DNA of 64,000 nt from contig CM021317.1 in assembly GCA_010645155.1 (NCBI GenBank), positions 2,303,626 through 2,367,625 of the forward strand, read 5' to 3'. Both the position numbers and the translations under genes were made by a program. Origin of the DNA: Tigriopus japonicus (lineage: Eukaryota; Arthropoda; Copepoda; Harpacticoida; Harpacticidae). The notes below the pieces were generated by a model, which saw only the letters and a list, made by a program, of their open reading frames with translations, made no database searches and was not told the DNA's origin. This document shows, piece by piece, positions 47,255 to 60,348 of this stretch; positions within the stretch are counted from its first letter, which is position 1; every line of letters begins with the position of its first letter.

Positions 47255-47260
47255 TTTATT
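47255..47260 (-). terminator. polyadenylation signal AATAAA (minus strand)
   Basis: Read on the minus strand, AATAAA lies 86 bases past the stop of the orphan membrane protein at 47346. Confidence 0.5.
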
Positions 47261-47345
47261 CGAGGATTGCGTTTAAACTCCAGGTTTGACAGTCACAGCA
47301 CTGGAATGCATTGGTCATTATTTCATTTGTAACAATTGAGCCCAT

Positions 47346-47855
47346 TTAGGTTGCAATGGGCATACGTGTATCCAGAGGAACAATAGATTGGTATCGTGGC
47401 TCCATTCGTGGCGGCTCAACCAGAAGTGGGCAACTCATTTCTTGATCATTTTGACGCTTAACTCGAAAGCCTAGAATATCAACGCTAGATGTCGCTTTGG
47501 CCCGTCTTCTCTCGGGTCGATTTGCGTCCAAACGCGTCATCGCCTCCGTCTCTTGTTTCTCGAGAAGTTTCTCTTGATAATAGCACAAGGCATTGATGAA
47601 GATCATGACCATAAGCAAGATACCAAGGACCAAACAGAGGAACAACACCCCGAGATTGTCTGTAGTGGGCTTTTTGTCGGACATGAGGACCCATAACCAC
47701 CGCACCAAATGTCCACACCGCGTCCCATAGTAATGAAAAACGTCCTCCTTGGGAATGACGCGAGAGACGCCCAATGTTGACGCTGTCGGCAAGGCTGAAG
47801 ATGACTCCATAAGGTGGAACAAGGCCACAAGGAGTCCAGAGATGAATCTTGTCAT
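47346..47855 (-). CDS. orphan small type I membrane protein
   Basis: One open exon of 169 residues; the first ATG (47855) gives a signal peptide at about 1-21 (MTRFISGLLVALFHL then SSSA). A short ectodomain of about 45 residues with one cysteine is followed by a strong hydrophobic helix at about 68-92 and a charged cytoplasmic tail of about 75 residues that starts with a Glu/Lys/Gln-rich amphipathic stretch and contains RPERRR and RVKR. I recognise no domain. An upstream non-coding exon may exist. A polyadenylation signal lies close behind the stop. The call rests on the signal peptide plus membrane helix plus tail layout. Confidence 0.6.
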   Translation of the reverse strand: MTRFISGLLVALFHLMESSSALPTASTLGVSRVIPKEDVFHYYGTRCGHLVRWLWVLMSDKKPTTDNLGVLFLCLVLGILLMVMIFINALCYYQEKLLEKQETEAMTRLDANRPERRRAKATSSVDILGFRVKRQNDQEMSCPLLVEPPRMEPRYQSIVPLDTRMPIAT

Positions 47856-48003
47856 GGTAGGGTTTCTTTTGCTGGATGAATTTGGCTGGTGGAGTGACTC
47901 CAAGTGGAGAGAGTACAGAAGAACGATGTTCCTTCACGCGAATCTGGGGTTGATTTGAACTCAAATGCGGGGGTGCGTTCAACAGGTAAACAACATTGAA
48001 CAT

Positions 48004-49823
48004 TTTTCCAGAATTTTGAGACTCAATGTCAGTTGGACAGTTGAGTTCAAAAGAACATTACTGTTTGAGCAAAAAGAAGTGAGTAAGGTTGATTAGACTC
48101 GGCCCTTGGGGGATTGTCCATGGATCGGGAAGAGGAACGAGTGCCATGTCCAAAGGGGAATTGAGATGTCTAAAGATGCGAAATGACGATCTGACCGTAC
48201 ACAATTGTTGGGGTTGAACGGAGAATACTTTGACAGAGAAAGAGAAGAGCGGGGGTTAGTCAAACTAGATTCATCCGGATTTACAGCCCCCCTGATTTTT
48301 TCGTGTCCGACGAAATCCTCCGTCGTGATTGAGGCATGATAGCAGAGCTTGTTGTCCATCCACCCTCTAAGAAAGTATTTCATGGTTCAGAATGACGCGC
48401 TTTGACCCCACTTTGCAACACATGGAGGTTTAAACCCTTCGTTTTCCGCCTCTTGGTAACAAGATTCCGATCAATCCCCCAATTTGTGGGTGACAAAGAT
48501 GATGAAATCTGAAGAGAAATTACATTTCTACTTTTCGACCCCATTGTTTTCACCACTTTAGTTACTGACATTTGAATGGAGATATTGGCCAAAAGGGATG
48601 AATGAACAATAAACCATAATGATTCAATCGTATTTTCAAGCCCCGTAATTTAAACGTAAACGCATACCTATAGAAAATGAAAGGGGTTTGACATGTTGCA
48701 GTGTTTTCAGGATAATTGAATGAGGCCATAATTTCAACTTGCTTGTATTCCCATGAAAATAAGAGATTTGAATTGGTTGAGATGGCAACAGAGTTGAAAT
48801 TATCATTTACTAACCCTTCTCAGTACTAAGAACTTCCTGTGTCTTCCACGAAGGAGATGTCGAAGATGGCCTATTAAAATTTGAAGGGTTTCAAAAGGCA
48901 CTCCAATGATATTCAGCGTTCCTTCTAAATTTTAGAGACTTTCATTTGTTTCTCAAAAAAAAAAATATTTTTTCCTAGCCTCATCAATTTACCTTTTTTA
49001 AAGTTGTGAGCCTCAGCCTCAGCATTTAGAAAGCAAGTCATCTGCTAAATTGAAGATTCTGGACCCAAAAAAAGTTTTGAAAGATCAAGAGCCTTTCCAG
49101 GTTGTTTTTTAAGGTTCTTTTACAACCCCAAGATGATCAAGATAATGCTTGAGCAGGTGTCAATCATCAATGAAAGATTTGGACGTTATTTTCCAAGATA
49201 ATACAAAGTTAGGTAGGGAGGGGCTCCAAAAGTTGGGTTTGGCTGACAAGGTGATAAAAAAATGCCAATCAAGTTGGTATTGATGTTCCTAAACACCATG
49301 AGGTATGTTAGGACCTATGAAACCAAACGGAAAAACTATGAATTGATATTCTGACTATTTCTAAGTTAGGTTTAGATTAAAATTTGAACATCTGATCATG
49401 TATTAAATTAACTAAAAGTTGAATGGTAGTCAATACTTTTTTAAAGAACATTTAGAACTGTTAGATTGAAATTAACTGAAAATTTGTCAATCAGCTGGCG
49501 AGTATCTTTAGTTTATTTCGACCTAAAATGCCAAAAAAAATCTGGGTGAATGAAAATTCAAATTATAATCAAAACATTTTGATTTTCGATTACATAAAAG
49601 CAGATAACTTGGATTAGCTTCATTTCAAGATAAGATTCCCTTCAATTTTCAATTGGAAACCCACTTTGATGCAGTCTAGAGGGCTTTAAAGCAGTAGAGA
49701 TAATTAAATATTTTTCCAAATTTATGTGTATTTTAAGCATTTTGATATTCTTGTATATTGGACATCGACGCCTTGAATGGCGGCCAGCCTATGGGAAAAT
49801 CCCCTGCACCAAGTGATTGTGAG
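48004..49823. other. intergenic, nothing recognised
   Basis: AT-rich DNA. Short frames have no supporting features. Confidence 0.5.
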
Positions 49824-50192
49824 ATGTCAAACTCAGGGTGGTGTGATGTTTTGCGGAGCCAAACGAAAATTGGACTCGCAACCTCAAACAACACGGTCGT
49901 ACAACGGCAGGCCGCATGTTGTCGCACCTAATTCAAAAGCGAGAGCACACCAAAATCAAATCAGATAAACCGGCCTCGAGTTTATACTTGTGACAACTCC
50001 TGTGTTTGAAACGCAGCAGAAAGGGATAGTATATACTCGACGAATGCTAATTCGACTTGATTTTGGTATCCTCTCGCTTTTGAATTAAGTGCGATAACAT
50101 GCGGCCTGCCGTTTTACGACCATGTTGTTTGAGGTTGCGAGTCTAGTTTTCGTTTGGCTCCGCAAAACATCACACCACCCTGAGTTTGACAT
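49824..50192. repeat. 369-base near-perfect palindrome with nested foldback element
   Basis: Outer arms of about 86 bases (49824-49909 starting ATGTCAAACTCAGGGTGGTG, and its complement at 50107-50192) enclose a family F1 foldback MITE (49910-50106) that is itself palindromic. The whole could fold into one long hairpin. Confidence 0.9.
49910..50106. mobile_element. foldback MITE, family F1, copy 4
   Basis: Begins GGCCGCATGTTGTCGCACC and ends GTGCGATAACATGCGGCC, with the ACTTGTGACAACTCCTGTGT core shared with copies 1-3. It sits exactly at the centre of the outer palindrome. Confidence 0.85.
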
Positions 50193-52000
50193 CCCATGTC
50201 CAATGAGATTATTCTCGCAATAAACATTATTATATTATTTCTGCATGTTAAGACAACATATACAAAAATGAAGAGTTTTTATATCATGTTGCAGGATCGA
50301 AATTTTGAACTGTAGCAAGGTAGAATTTGTTCGCCCTCAATACGAGTTTGTGAAAGTCTGGAAGGTTTTAAAAATATACTTTTGTCCCATTTAGACAGGG
50401 CTTTAGAAAATGAACGGATTACAGTTCCCATTCCTTTTCCAAAAATTGAGGAACCCGGCACTCACGAATTCCTTTACGAAAAAAAGGAATGGCGTTATTC
50501 GTTACAAAAGAACTTTGCCAAAAAGGCCAGTTTTTAGGAGCTTTGTCGCTTTTATGGTGCGTTTTGATAAAATTACTCAAAAATAACCTGCTCTTTGTAA
50601 CCTTTGGCCAATTCGCAATAAAGCTAAAATGAGAATTTTCCTGATTTCGTTACTTTTTTGTCTTTTAACTGATATCTTTCAGGCTTCCGCACTTGAAGAG
50701 GTCAAAATACTTACAGTCAAAAAAGATATCAAAGATGAAACGGGGTATGGAAAAAGTGAGCATGTCTTGTTTCATTAAATAATCAAATTGTACTATTTTG
50801 CTAGATTCTTCATGTTATGGACTTTGGTCCAAATTGGTTTGACCCACATGTATCGTTTTCATTGAAACCATTCCACTTCAAATATCGGCACGTTTTTCTT
50901 TAAAAAGCCAGTTTAATACATTAGAAATAAAGAAATCAAAAATTTAATGTTTTTATTGGGGATTTTAGTTTTCCTGACCCTTCAATGTTACAGACTCGTC
51001 TTTGAGTGTAAGTCTCTTGTCATCATGCACATCAGGGTGTGCTTTATGGTCTTGCATAGATAGCAAGGCTTTTAAACCAATTAATATCCTTTCCGAAATT
51101 GTTTGAAAGCATATTTATGAACATGTAAAGACATTTCATGGCTTAACTCTACTGATGGGACACAAGCTGCAGCTTGAAGAGGAGTTTGGGCCAAGCAACA
51201 GTTTCAGCTGTGCTTGAAAGCTTGCAAGCAGTTTCAAGCACCTTCACCCGATGTCAGGCTTGCCAGTTAAAATTCAATGTTGGCCACCGGAAATGGAGTA
51301 AAATAGTTTGCACTCAAGTTTAACAAAGCATGCTTCATATAGCCCCTAAAAAGGCAAATATCTTGAAAAATCTAGGAAAAAAATGGCAAATTCTGCAACA
51401 GCATAGGAGTTTCTGCTTCTATTTTTAGATCAGGCAAAAAGGATAACAAATAGCTTGGCAACCCTGCTATTCACCATAGGTCCTCTGAGCCCTGTGGCTT
51501 GAATGCTTGGTTTAGCTTGAGGCAGCTGAAATGGGAACAAGCCCAGCTTGAAAAATTGAAGTGCTTGATAGCTTGGAAGATCCCATCAGTACTTAACTCC
51601 CTTTCCGACACTCATTTTGGGAAATCCGCTCTTGAAACCTACACTAAGATCGAATATTTCGTTGACAAACAAAACTTTCAGCTAGGAGGTTGCGTGAAAA
51701 CGTTTTGCTGGAATTTAGTTTGAAGAATCTAAACCAATGGACGGTGATTTCGCACAGTTTTTTTTTAAATTGACTAGCCTTATTATCATTAGGAACATTT
51801 TGCGAACGGTCACCTGTATGAGTAATTTTAGACAAGCTAAAATGCTAAATAGGAAATGTCACTAAAAGAAATGTAAAGCTATCGCTAGAACATTGAAAAA
51901 TAAAGCTTAATTGTAATATAGGACAAACATCTAAAGCTATCTCTAACACGTTAGAAAGCCTCATTTTTCGACACGCTTGAATAAAGGACTCTAAAGCAAA

Positions 52001-52054
52001 GATAAAATGCTAAATAAAGATAAAATGCTACATAAAGATAAGATGCTAAATAAA
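52001..52054 (+). repeat. 18-base tandem repeat, three units
   Basis: Three consecutive units of gataaaatgctaaataaa with one change in each of the second and third. Confidence 0.85.
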
Positions 52055-52509
52055 GAGTGATTGCATCAAAACATGGACCAGTGGCAATTTGGAGGCTTTG
52101 GTATGAGTAGTCTTGATCCAGTGCGACAAGTATAATGACAACCAAAACTATTTTGACTGAATGTGAAAAATGATGAAAGTTTCTAATTGTGGTGTAGCAT
52201 CCTCACTTATTATAGGTGAAAACGATGAAAGACTTCGTTTCTTTATTTGAGAGTTCCACTGCACTTCTTTTGGTTCATTTCTTCCATGTGCTCTGAAAAA
52301 CTGAAACGTCTCTTGTCAACTCATCCTGATCTTACAATTCTTAGTAAACCATTTTAACGTTTACTTTTTACGTTTTGTATATATGTATCCATTTTTATAC
52401 GTCTTGACATTATTAAGAATCCCAATTGACATTATGAATACTGAAATCAATATTCTATTCAAAGCCTGTCTTATTAAATGATGTATCATTGGTGTATGAA
52501 AGACTTAAT

Positions 52510-52640
52510 ATTGAAAGGGCACCAGCAACTCGTTGGTAGATTGAATTTCATATCAATGCTAATACTAAAACTCTTTTTGAGATTTATTTGTATCGAGGAA
52601 ACGCGTTGTAGTGGTAATAAATATCCGCAACCTAAATAAC
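52510..52640 (+). mobile_element. degenerate 3' fragment of LINE family A
   Basis: Reads cagcaactcgttggtagatt, then catatcaatgctaat, then acgcgttgtagtggta and ccgcaacc, in the order of the plus-strand family A 3' end (46890-47010). Confidence 0.65.
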
Positions 52641-53080
52641 CTAAATTTTGTCCATGAATCTCCCTTGAATCTCACAACCTCCCACATTTGTCTTTTATTT
52701 CCTCCACTCAACCTCGACTCCGCCTTTGTAAACATTCAGCTGATATTCTCTCTTTCCGCCTTTTGTGGCTTCAGGTAAGACGTTTCCACTCCTCTTCCCG
52801 CCCTCAAAAATCCGCTCCTATCCCCCTGATCAGCCCACACACGCCCCTTTACACCCGCCCCAAAATGCGCCCTGGTCTTTTTCTCATATCTCGTGCTCAT
52901 TTCCATGACGAGATGTGATGTAAACGCCAGGAAAATCAAAGAAACCCGGAATCGAGATTTCTTTTAAGAGAGAGTCAACTTACTCGTTCTTTGAACGGCT
53001 CGATGATGGAACAACCAATTTCGTGGATAACCTAGGCAGGCAGAATCATAGTGTTGGTGGAGGCCTCATTAGGGATTGTT

Positions 53081-53087
53081 CTTTTCT
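53081..53087 (+). promoter_or_regulatory. TOP-like pyrimidine tract at the RpS18 start
   Basis: CTTTTCT, 28 bases before the ATG, looks like the 5' terminal oligopyrimidine start typical of animal ribosomal-protein mRNAs, through which translation responds to growth signals. Confidence 0.6.
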
Positions 53088-53108
53088 AGTGCGTTTGTCG
53101 TCATCAAT

Positions 53109-54890
<1,782 letters not shown>

Positions 54891-56480
54891 ACACATTATA
54901 CCACTACTATGCCAGGGGATTGAGAATATACCTTGTGGTAGTACATCTCTTAGGGTTTTTTATTCTATTATTTCTCACACTGCGGCGAATCGTGATAAGG
55001 TATTGCTCGGTCTTTGTTCTGGCCCATTCATGGTGAGAGATTATTATCACCCATCCAGGAGGAGAAGGATCAAAAAATGGGGTCTGGGCAGGATCATAAT
55101 GCGCCAAGAATCACCAGATGACCTTTGCCACAACCACAAAAGGGCCACAAGGCCTCGAGAAGTACTACGAGGTGTGGTTATAACAGGCCAAGAGTGAGTG
55201 AGCCCCTTGATCCCTGTTTGATCTCGAGTACTAAATCCCGAAAATATGATCACTTTGGGAATAAACGGGCTTGCTTTGGTTGGTTAGTGTTGAGATAATA
55301 GCTTGATGATGGCTTTTGGGGTTGGTTGGGTAGGTTTGTGCCAGGCTAAAAGAAATAAGACACTCTGGAGATGCCAAGAAAGGGCCATGATCCGTTTCAA
55401 AGCAAGGTCTGAAGGTCCCTTGAAATTGAAATGCATTTTGAAGTCGAGAATGTAGGCTTAAAAGTGCTGATTTGTTGACTGAATTAGCTATTTCAGGGTT
55501 ATTTGTTAAGGACTTGCACCGTTTCTCCAAGGTAACCAAACCTACAGAGACAAATATTTTGGTGAAATTCTAAATACATTGACTCGCAATGTTTTTATGT
55601 TGACTGTGGGTCAGAAAATCACTTTAAAACCTATTGCAACACGTTCAAATCAACTCACATTTCGTTGAAAGCCTTGAAAAAGTCTTAGATTTTGAAATGT
55701 CCACCCAAGATGACAAAGCTTTTTGGAAATGATCAAGAATGAAGAAAACGGGACATCAACCCCAAAAACATTTAAATTATGATCAAAATCTTGCTAAATT
55801 CAGTTGTTTTTGCTTTCCCATTTGAATATGTTGCTTCGTGTGTTCGATTATGCAAAAGTGCGGCTTGAATTGCTGTTTTAGATTTTATTGCATTTTTGGG
55901 CTCAATTGGGTGATAAAAGCGCTAGGTGCATGCAATATCACTATTGTTGTTCATTTCTTTGGTGGTTTACAGCCTGTAAAATAATTTTGTGTACAAATAC
56001 ATCAGTTGGGATCTGACAAACACAAAAAGTCAGACGAAAATTAGGCTTATCAACCAAGATAACATCCGAAATATCTTACCTTCTTTAGAGTAAAATTAGT
56101 TCTTAAGTAAGCTTTTTAGTCGTTTTGGGATAACAACGCTTACAATGAAGCCATTCCTACCTTTTATCTAGTAAAAGCATAAGGGAAAAAAAATGACTTC
56201 CTCAAACACACTTTTACCGAGGCCTCAATCTTCGACCTTCATCACAGATCCTTTCCATGGTTGTCCACAATGCACAATTTTTCGAAAATGTGACCCTTGA
56301 AAACAGACAATTTTTGGCAAGCCTAGATTACGTAGAAACGGTAGCAAGTCTTTAAGTTGCTACGGTAATCGTTTTGGAAGAGCCAACTGTGCAAACACTT
56401 GAGAAGAGACACATGTAAAATGATCAAAAAAACTGTGCGCAACTTGTAATGTTGAACTAATGTATCAGTGCTACAATGCT
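54891..56480. other. intergenic downstream of RpS18
   Basis: No gene recognised. A dispersed repeat copy lies at 56265-56360 (partner of 31715-31805). An AATAAA at 55260 is rather far from the RpS18 stop to be its signal. Confidence 0.5.
56265..56360 (+). repeat. dispersed repeat, copy 2
   Basis: Contains ttcgaaaatgtgacccttga, ggcaagcctagatta and cggtagcaagtct, diverged from 31715-31805. Confidence 0.6.
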
Positions 56481-57719
56481 TTAGCAACTTGTTACAATTA
56501 CATTAGATAGTTGAAAATTACATTTTACGTTGTAATTACAAAGATCTTCAATTTTTCTCCAAAATTGCAAAAAAAATAGGGGAAAACTCAAAGAAATGGG
56601 GGAAAATTGTTTTTGCCGTTGAAAATTGTCTGGAAAAGGTTAGTTTATCAGTCAAAAGCCAAGTTAGGAAACAAGCCGATATTTTAAATATAATAGTTGC
56701 AACATAAAATATCTAGTTTATCTTCGTGGCCACCAGATACTGGTTGTAAATTAAAATACAGTAGAACCTCTACTAACGAAAGACTCCAGATACGAAATTT
56801 CCAACTTACGAAACGTCTTTTTGTAGAAATTATGTTTCGAATAACGAAAGAATGTTCTAGTAACGAAACGCCAAAAATCAAAATTTTAAAAAGCGCGCTG
56901 CTGGTCGCTTAAGCGTGTAAACAGATCGACTTGACGATGATGGGAGTAGTAGTTAAAACAAAAGAAAAAGAATAAAAACTGAAAAGCCTTCTACCTCCGT
57001 CCTCCCGTTAACAGCTGACTTCGTATAGCCTAGCCTAGTCTAGCCTAAGTTAGTCGGTCAACTCCAAAGACAAACAAACCTTCCGTTCTAGTTCATATTC
57101 ATTATTTTTTTTCTTTCTTCTTTCCATGTGTATTTTTTCTATTTAGTACACAGTTATCTAATTCTAACATGCATTTGTTTCAGGATTTAACCATTATTTA
57201 TATTGTATACAAGTATTTTTTCCGTGTTTTAAGGGGCTTGGAACGGATCAGGGTATTTATAGGGTAAATGCGTTTCTACTTACGAAATTTTCGGCTTACG
57301 AAACGGCTTCCGGAACGAATTAATTTCGTAAGTAGAGGTTCTACTGTATACGATGTAATTAATAAAATGTAATTTTTTTGTCCAAAATTACGAAATCGGA
57401 GAAAATTTCATAAGAATATGGAGAAATTGTTTTTTCACAGTGATCTGAAAAAAGGATGGCAAAAACAAAAGAAGAAAAGAAATAGAAAAGATTTATTACT
57501 GTTGTCACAATATATATTTACTTTATCACTGATAAATTGGTTTTGTGGTTAATAAGAGGAAAAAAGATTTTGAAAAGTAATTGGTTATTTGTAATTGAAA
57601 ATTTGTCAATTACATGGCCAAAAATATAATTCATTACAATGACAATTACTTGGACCTAAAATGTAATTGTAATTGAAATTACGTTATTGTAATTGCAATC
57701 ACAATAACTCCCCATCCCT
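56480..57719. mobile_element. possible old element rich in attacaattac, hosting a pogo-type MITE
   Basis: Both sides of the pogo-type MITE carry runs such as ttgtaattac and aattgtaattgaaattacg, and the right end reads ccccatccctgg, like a hAT-type terminus. The left terminus and target duplication were not found, so the limits are uncertain. Confidence 0.35.
56759..57346. mobile_element. pogo/Tigger-type MITE with TA target duplication
   Basis: Ends CAGTAGAACCTCTACTAACG and, read inward from the right, CAGTAGAACCTCTACTTACG, each flanked by TA. CAGT..ACC..CT termini and a TA duplication are typical of pogo/Tigger transposons. The 588-base interior has repeated acgaaa motifs and no transposase frame. 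Confidence 0.9.
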
Positions 57720-59130
57720 GGCCTTGAGCAATGTCTACACTAGAGCGCCCATGGTGAGGGACAACAAAAAATCTGTTCACAAGGTCCATAGAAAAATATT
57801 AGCCACAATTAAAAAAAAACTCTTGGAAGAGAAACATCAACTTGGAAGAAAAGCCCAATAAACCAAGAGGCGCAAGAAATAAAAATACTGACAAGGGGTG
57901 ATTTTGACTGGGCTTGCTTGAGCACTTTGTATTTTGCAATTGCATGATGATTGACCTAATTTTACTGGCCTGATTTACTTAAAGCAATTGCGAAATCGAA
58001 TTCCTGGTTTGATGGTGAGTACAACAATATTTAGTTGATGCCTCTTTTCCACGAGTTTCTTTTAACAAGAAATAAAAAGAAAATAAAGAAGGCACAAGTT
58101 TCCATTTAAGAAGAAAATCGGCCTTTGTGTTTTGGAATTACATAATTTGTTTATCTATGGTCTATAAGCCTTCTTATTGAAAACGACTTTTATCAAAATA
58201 TAGATACCGGTATTTATTGCGAACGTGCGATTGAAAAATGCGAAATTCCCGAAAGAGTGTATTTTAATATGGAGAATGTAAAGCTGGTTACAAGTTTTGA
58301 GTTTAATTCCTCCCGAGTCAAACCGCAATAGACTTAGTAATGTGAGCCAATTTGGGCATGAATGAATAATGACCTCAAGAGAACAGTGATCCTTGTGACT
58401 CCACATGTTGTAGTGAAACACAGAAATATGTCTAAACTAACACTTTCTTGCATTCATGACTTTGTTCAAGTCCTAAGTGAAATGTAGATTAGCAAAGGCC
58501 TAGCAAAAGTTCACAATTTTTTGCATAAAAACATGCCTGTCAAACTGTCATGAATTAATTTCGGGCTTGTTTAATAACACCTAGTGTCTTCTTTTGACAC
58601 GTTCAATGGCGTCACAATTGGCACATATCCAAAGTCCAAGAACCAATTTGGTGGTTCTCTATTCTAGCAGTTTCTTTTCTCAATTCTCTCTGCGATCCTC
58701 GCTAATTATTGACAATCGAATGACAGACAGTCCCTTGGAACATGACATAGAAGTTAACCTTGAAATCGGCCTTCATAGTTGTCGAACCATTCCTTCCTCT
58801 TACCCTTCAAAAGTACATCAATGCTTATATCTATGAATGAGTGGTCAGGTTCAAACCTATGGTATCAAAGGCAGGTGTGATTTGAGATAGTCTTCCATTC
58901 ATGGAAGTTCCTTGGCTCTCATTGTTCCAACAAAGCAAATACCTAATGGATGCTCCAAGACTGACTGCCGATCTTGGAGTTGGCTTATGTAGCTTTGAAA
59001 TCCGAGCCTTGGATGGACTCTGTTCCTGAAACCTCCTTCAACAGGTCTTCTCCTCTTTTGGTTTGTGGCGAGAACCACTGGATTTCTGGACGATAAGGCT
59101 AATAATGAGAAATTTGATTTGCAATGAGAA
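57720..59130. other. intergenic, nothing recognised
   Basis: AT-rich DNA. The 80-codon frame at 58594-58836 has no supporting feature. Confidence 0.5.
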
Positions 59131-59260
59131 TGCGGATTTTATTTATTAATACCGCACAGAATGAAATTCTGTGTAGATAAACAAATCATTTGTGTAATGT
59201 TTACGTTTAACATCTAACGATATTTGGTTTACCAAGGAGTTATTGTTGGCTAGAGACCTG
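59131..59260 (-). mobile_element. degenerate 3' fragment of LINE family A
   Basis: tgcggattttatttattaat, accgcacagaatgaaattct and taccaaggagttattgttggc follow the family A 3' end in minus orientation. Confidence 0.6.
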
Positions 59261-59695
59261 CTTTACGAAGATGACCTAGGTTTTTCAATTTAACATCAGA
59301 GTTAAAGTTGTGCTCTATCAAAGTTCAGTATCTGATCCCACAAGAACCATTGTGTTCTTCAATATGAGAGTATTCTTTTGGTATTTATTTACCAAAGCAG
59401 GGCGAAAAAAATGAAGAGTCGTTTTATGCTCTCTTCAGAACTTACATAACTTATGATCATTCGATTGACCTGAAAAGCCACTTATATGGTCCGCCCAACA
59501 CGACAAGGTCACATGTGCAGAAGAACGCAATCTATTTGTTCCTGCAGGAAATCGGAACCTTTATTATTAGCCTGGTCGTCCAGAAAAAAAACAGTGGTTC
59601 TTGGTTGTGGAAAAAGGGTTGCCTTTCGTACTGAATGTACGGCTCGTCGATGCTCTTTGGCGGCGTTCCTCATGATCTGGAACTTTGCATGGCAC

Positions 59696-59728
59696 TATAA
59701 AAGAGAGGGGTTCCAGTTGGAAATCAGT
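59696..59728 (+). promoter_or_regulatory. core promoter: TATA box and initiator
   Basis: TATAAAAG at 59696-59703 is followed by the initiator TCAGT at 59724-59728, whose A (59726) lies exactly 30 bases after the first T of the TATA box. This is the textbook arthropod arrangement. It predicts a 5' UTR exon 59726-59831 (donor CAG/gtaggc) spliced to 60320, feeding the peptide-precursor gene. Confidence 0.75.
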
Positions 59729-60348
59729 CTGTTCTAGAGCATTTCAACGAAGGGCAACAAGACACACTCAAACCTAGCAAGTTTGTTTGTAGGCATTCCA
59801 CCGATTCCGGGCATTATCCCATCTTAATCAGGTAGGCTGGTCATTGTTATCAACTGCATATCACAAGTTATTGAATTCAGGTGGAAGATAAATCAAAGGT
59901 GTGATCGTTTATTCGTACATTTTTGAATGGATATAAAAGGATGTTTGTAGTCTGATTTATTGTCTGGTAAAAGCGCATTTCCTTTCCTGATTTTGTTTCC
60001 TTTTGCCGGGTCTGTTTTTTTTTTGGGGGGGGGGGCGATTCTTTGAGAGCCGGATCCGGAGACAAACGAAACATCTGAGGGTTAAACTGATTTTCGCCGA
60101 GAAAAAGTATGAATGAATAGATTTTTCTAAATTCCTTATCCAATCCAGATTCGATCATCTTCATTTTAAAGGGACCTGAAAACCCTGACCCAAAACGACC
60201 ACAAATTTTGCGCGTAAAGCCTTCCCCTTCATGAAATAACCTGTTGTGAATGTTCTGCCTTTCAACAAATTGGACCTCGCCCTATCACGTTTGGTGTTTT
60301 TTTGTTGTTTTGTTTCCAGAATTGAACCAGGAATTTCTCCTTGGGCGA

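Larger units (their letters stand above)
50193..53040. other. intergenic, repeats only
   Basis: Holds a small tandem repeat (52001-52054) and a LINE family A scrap (52510-52640). No gene supported. Confidence 0.5.

Noticed and set aside
58594..58836. 80-codon plus-strand frame
   Set aside because: No motif, no signal peptide, no exon neighbours in phase.
59486..59737. 83-codon plus-strand frame just before the peptide gene
   Set aside because: It overlaps the TATA box and initiator and has no domain or splice support.
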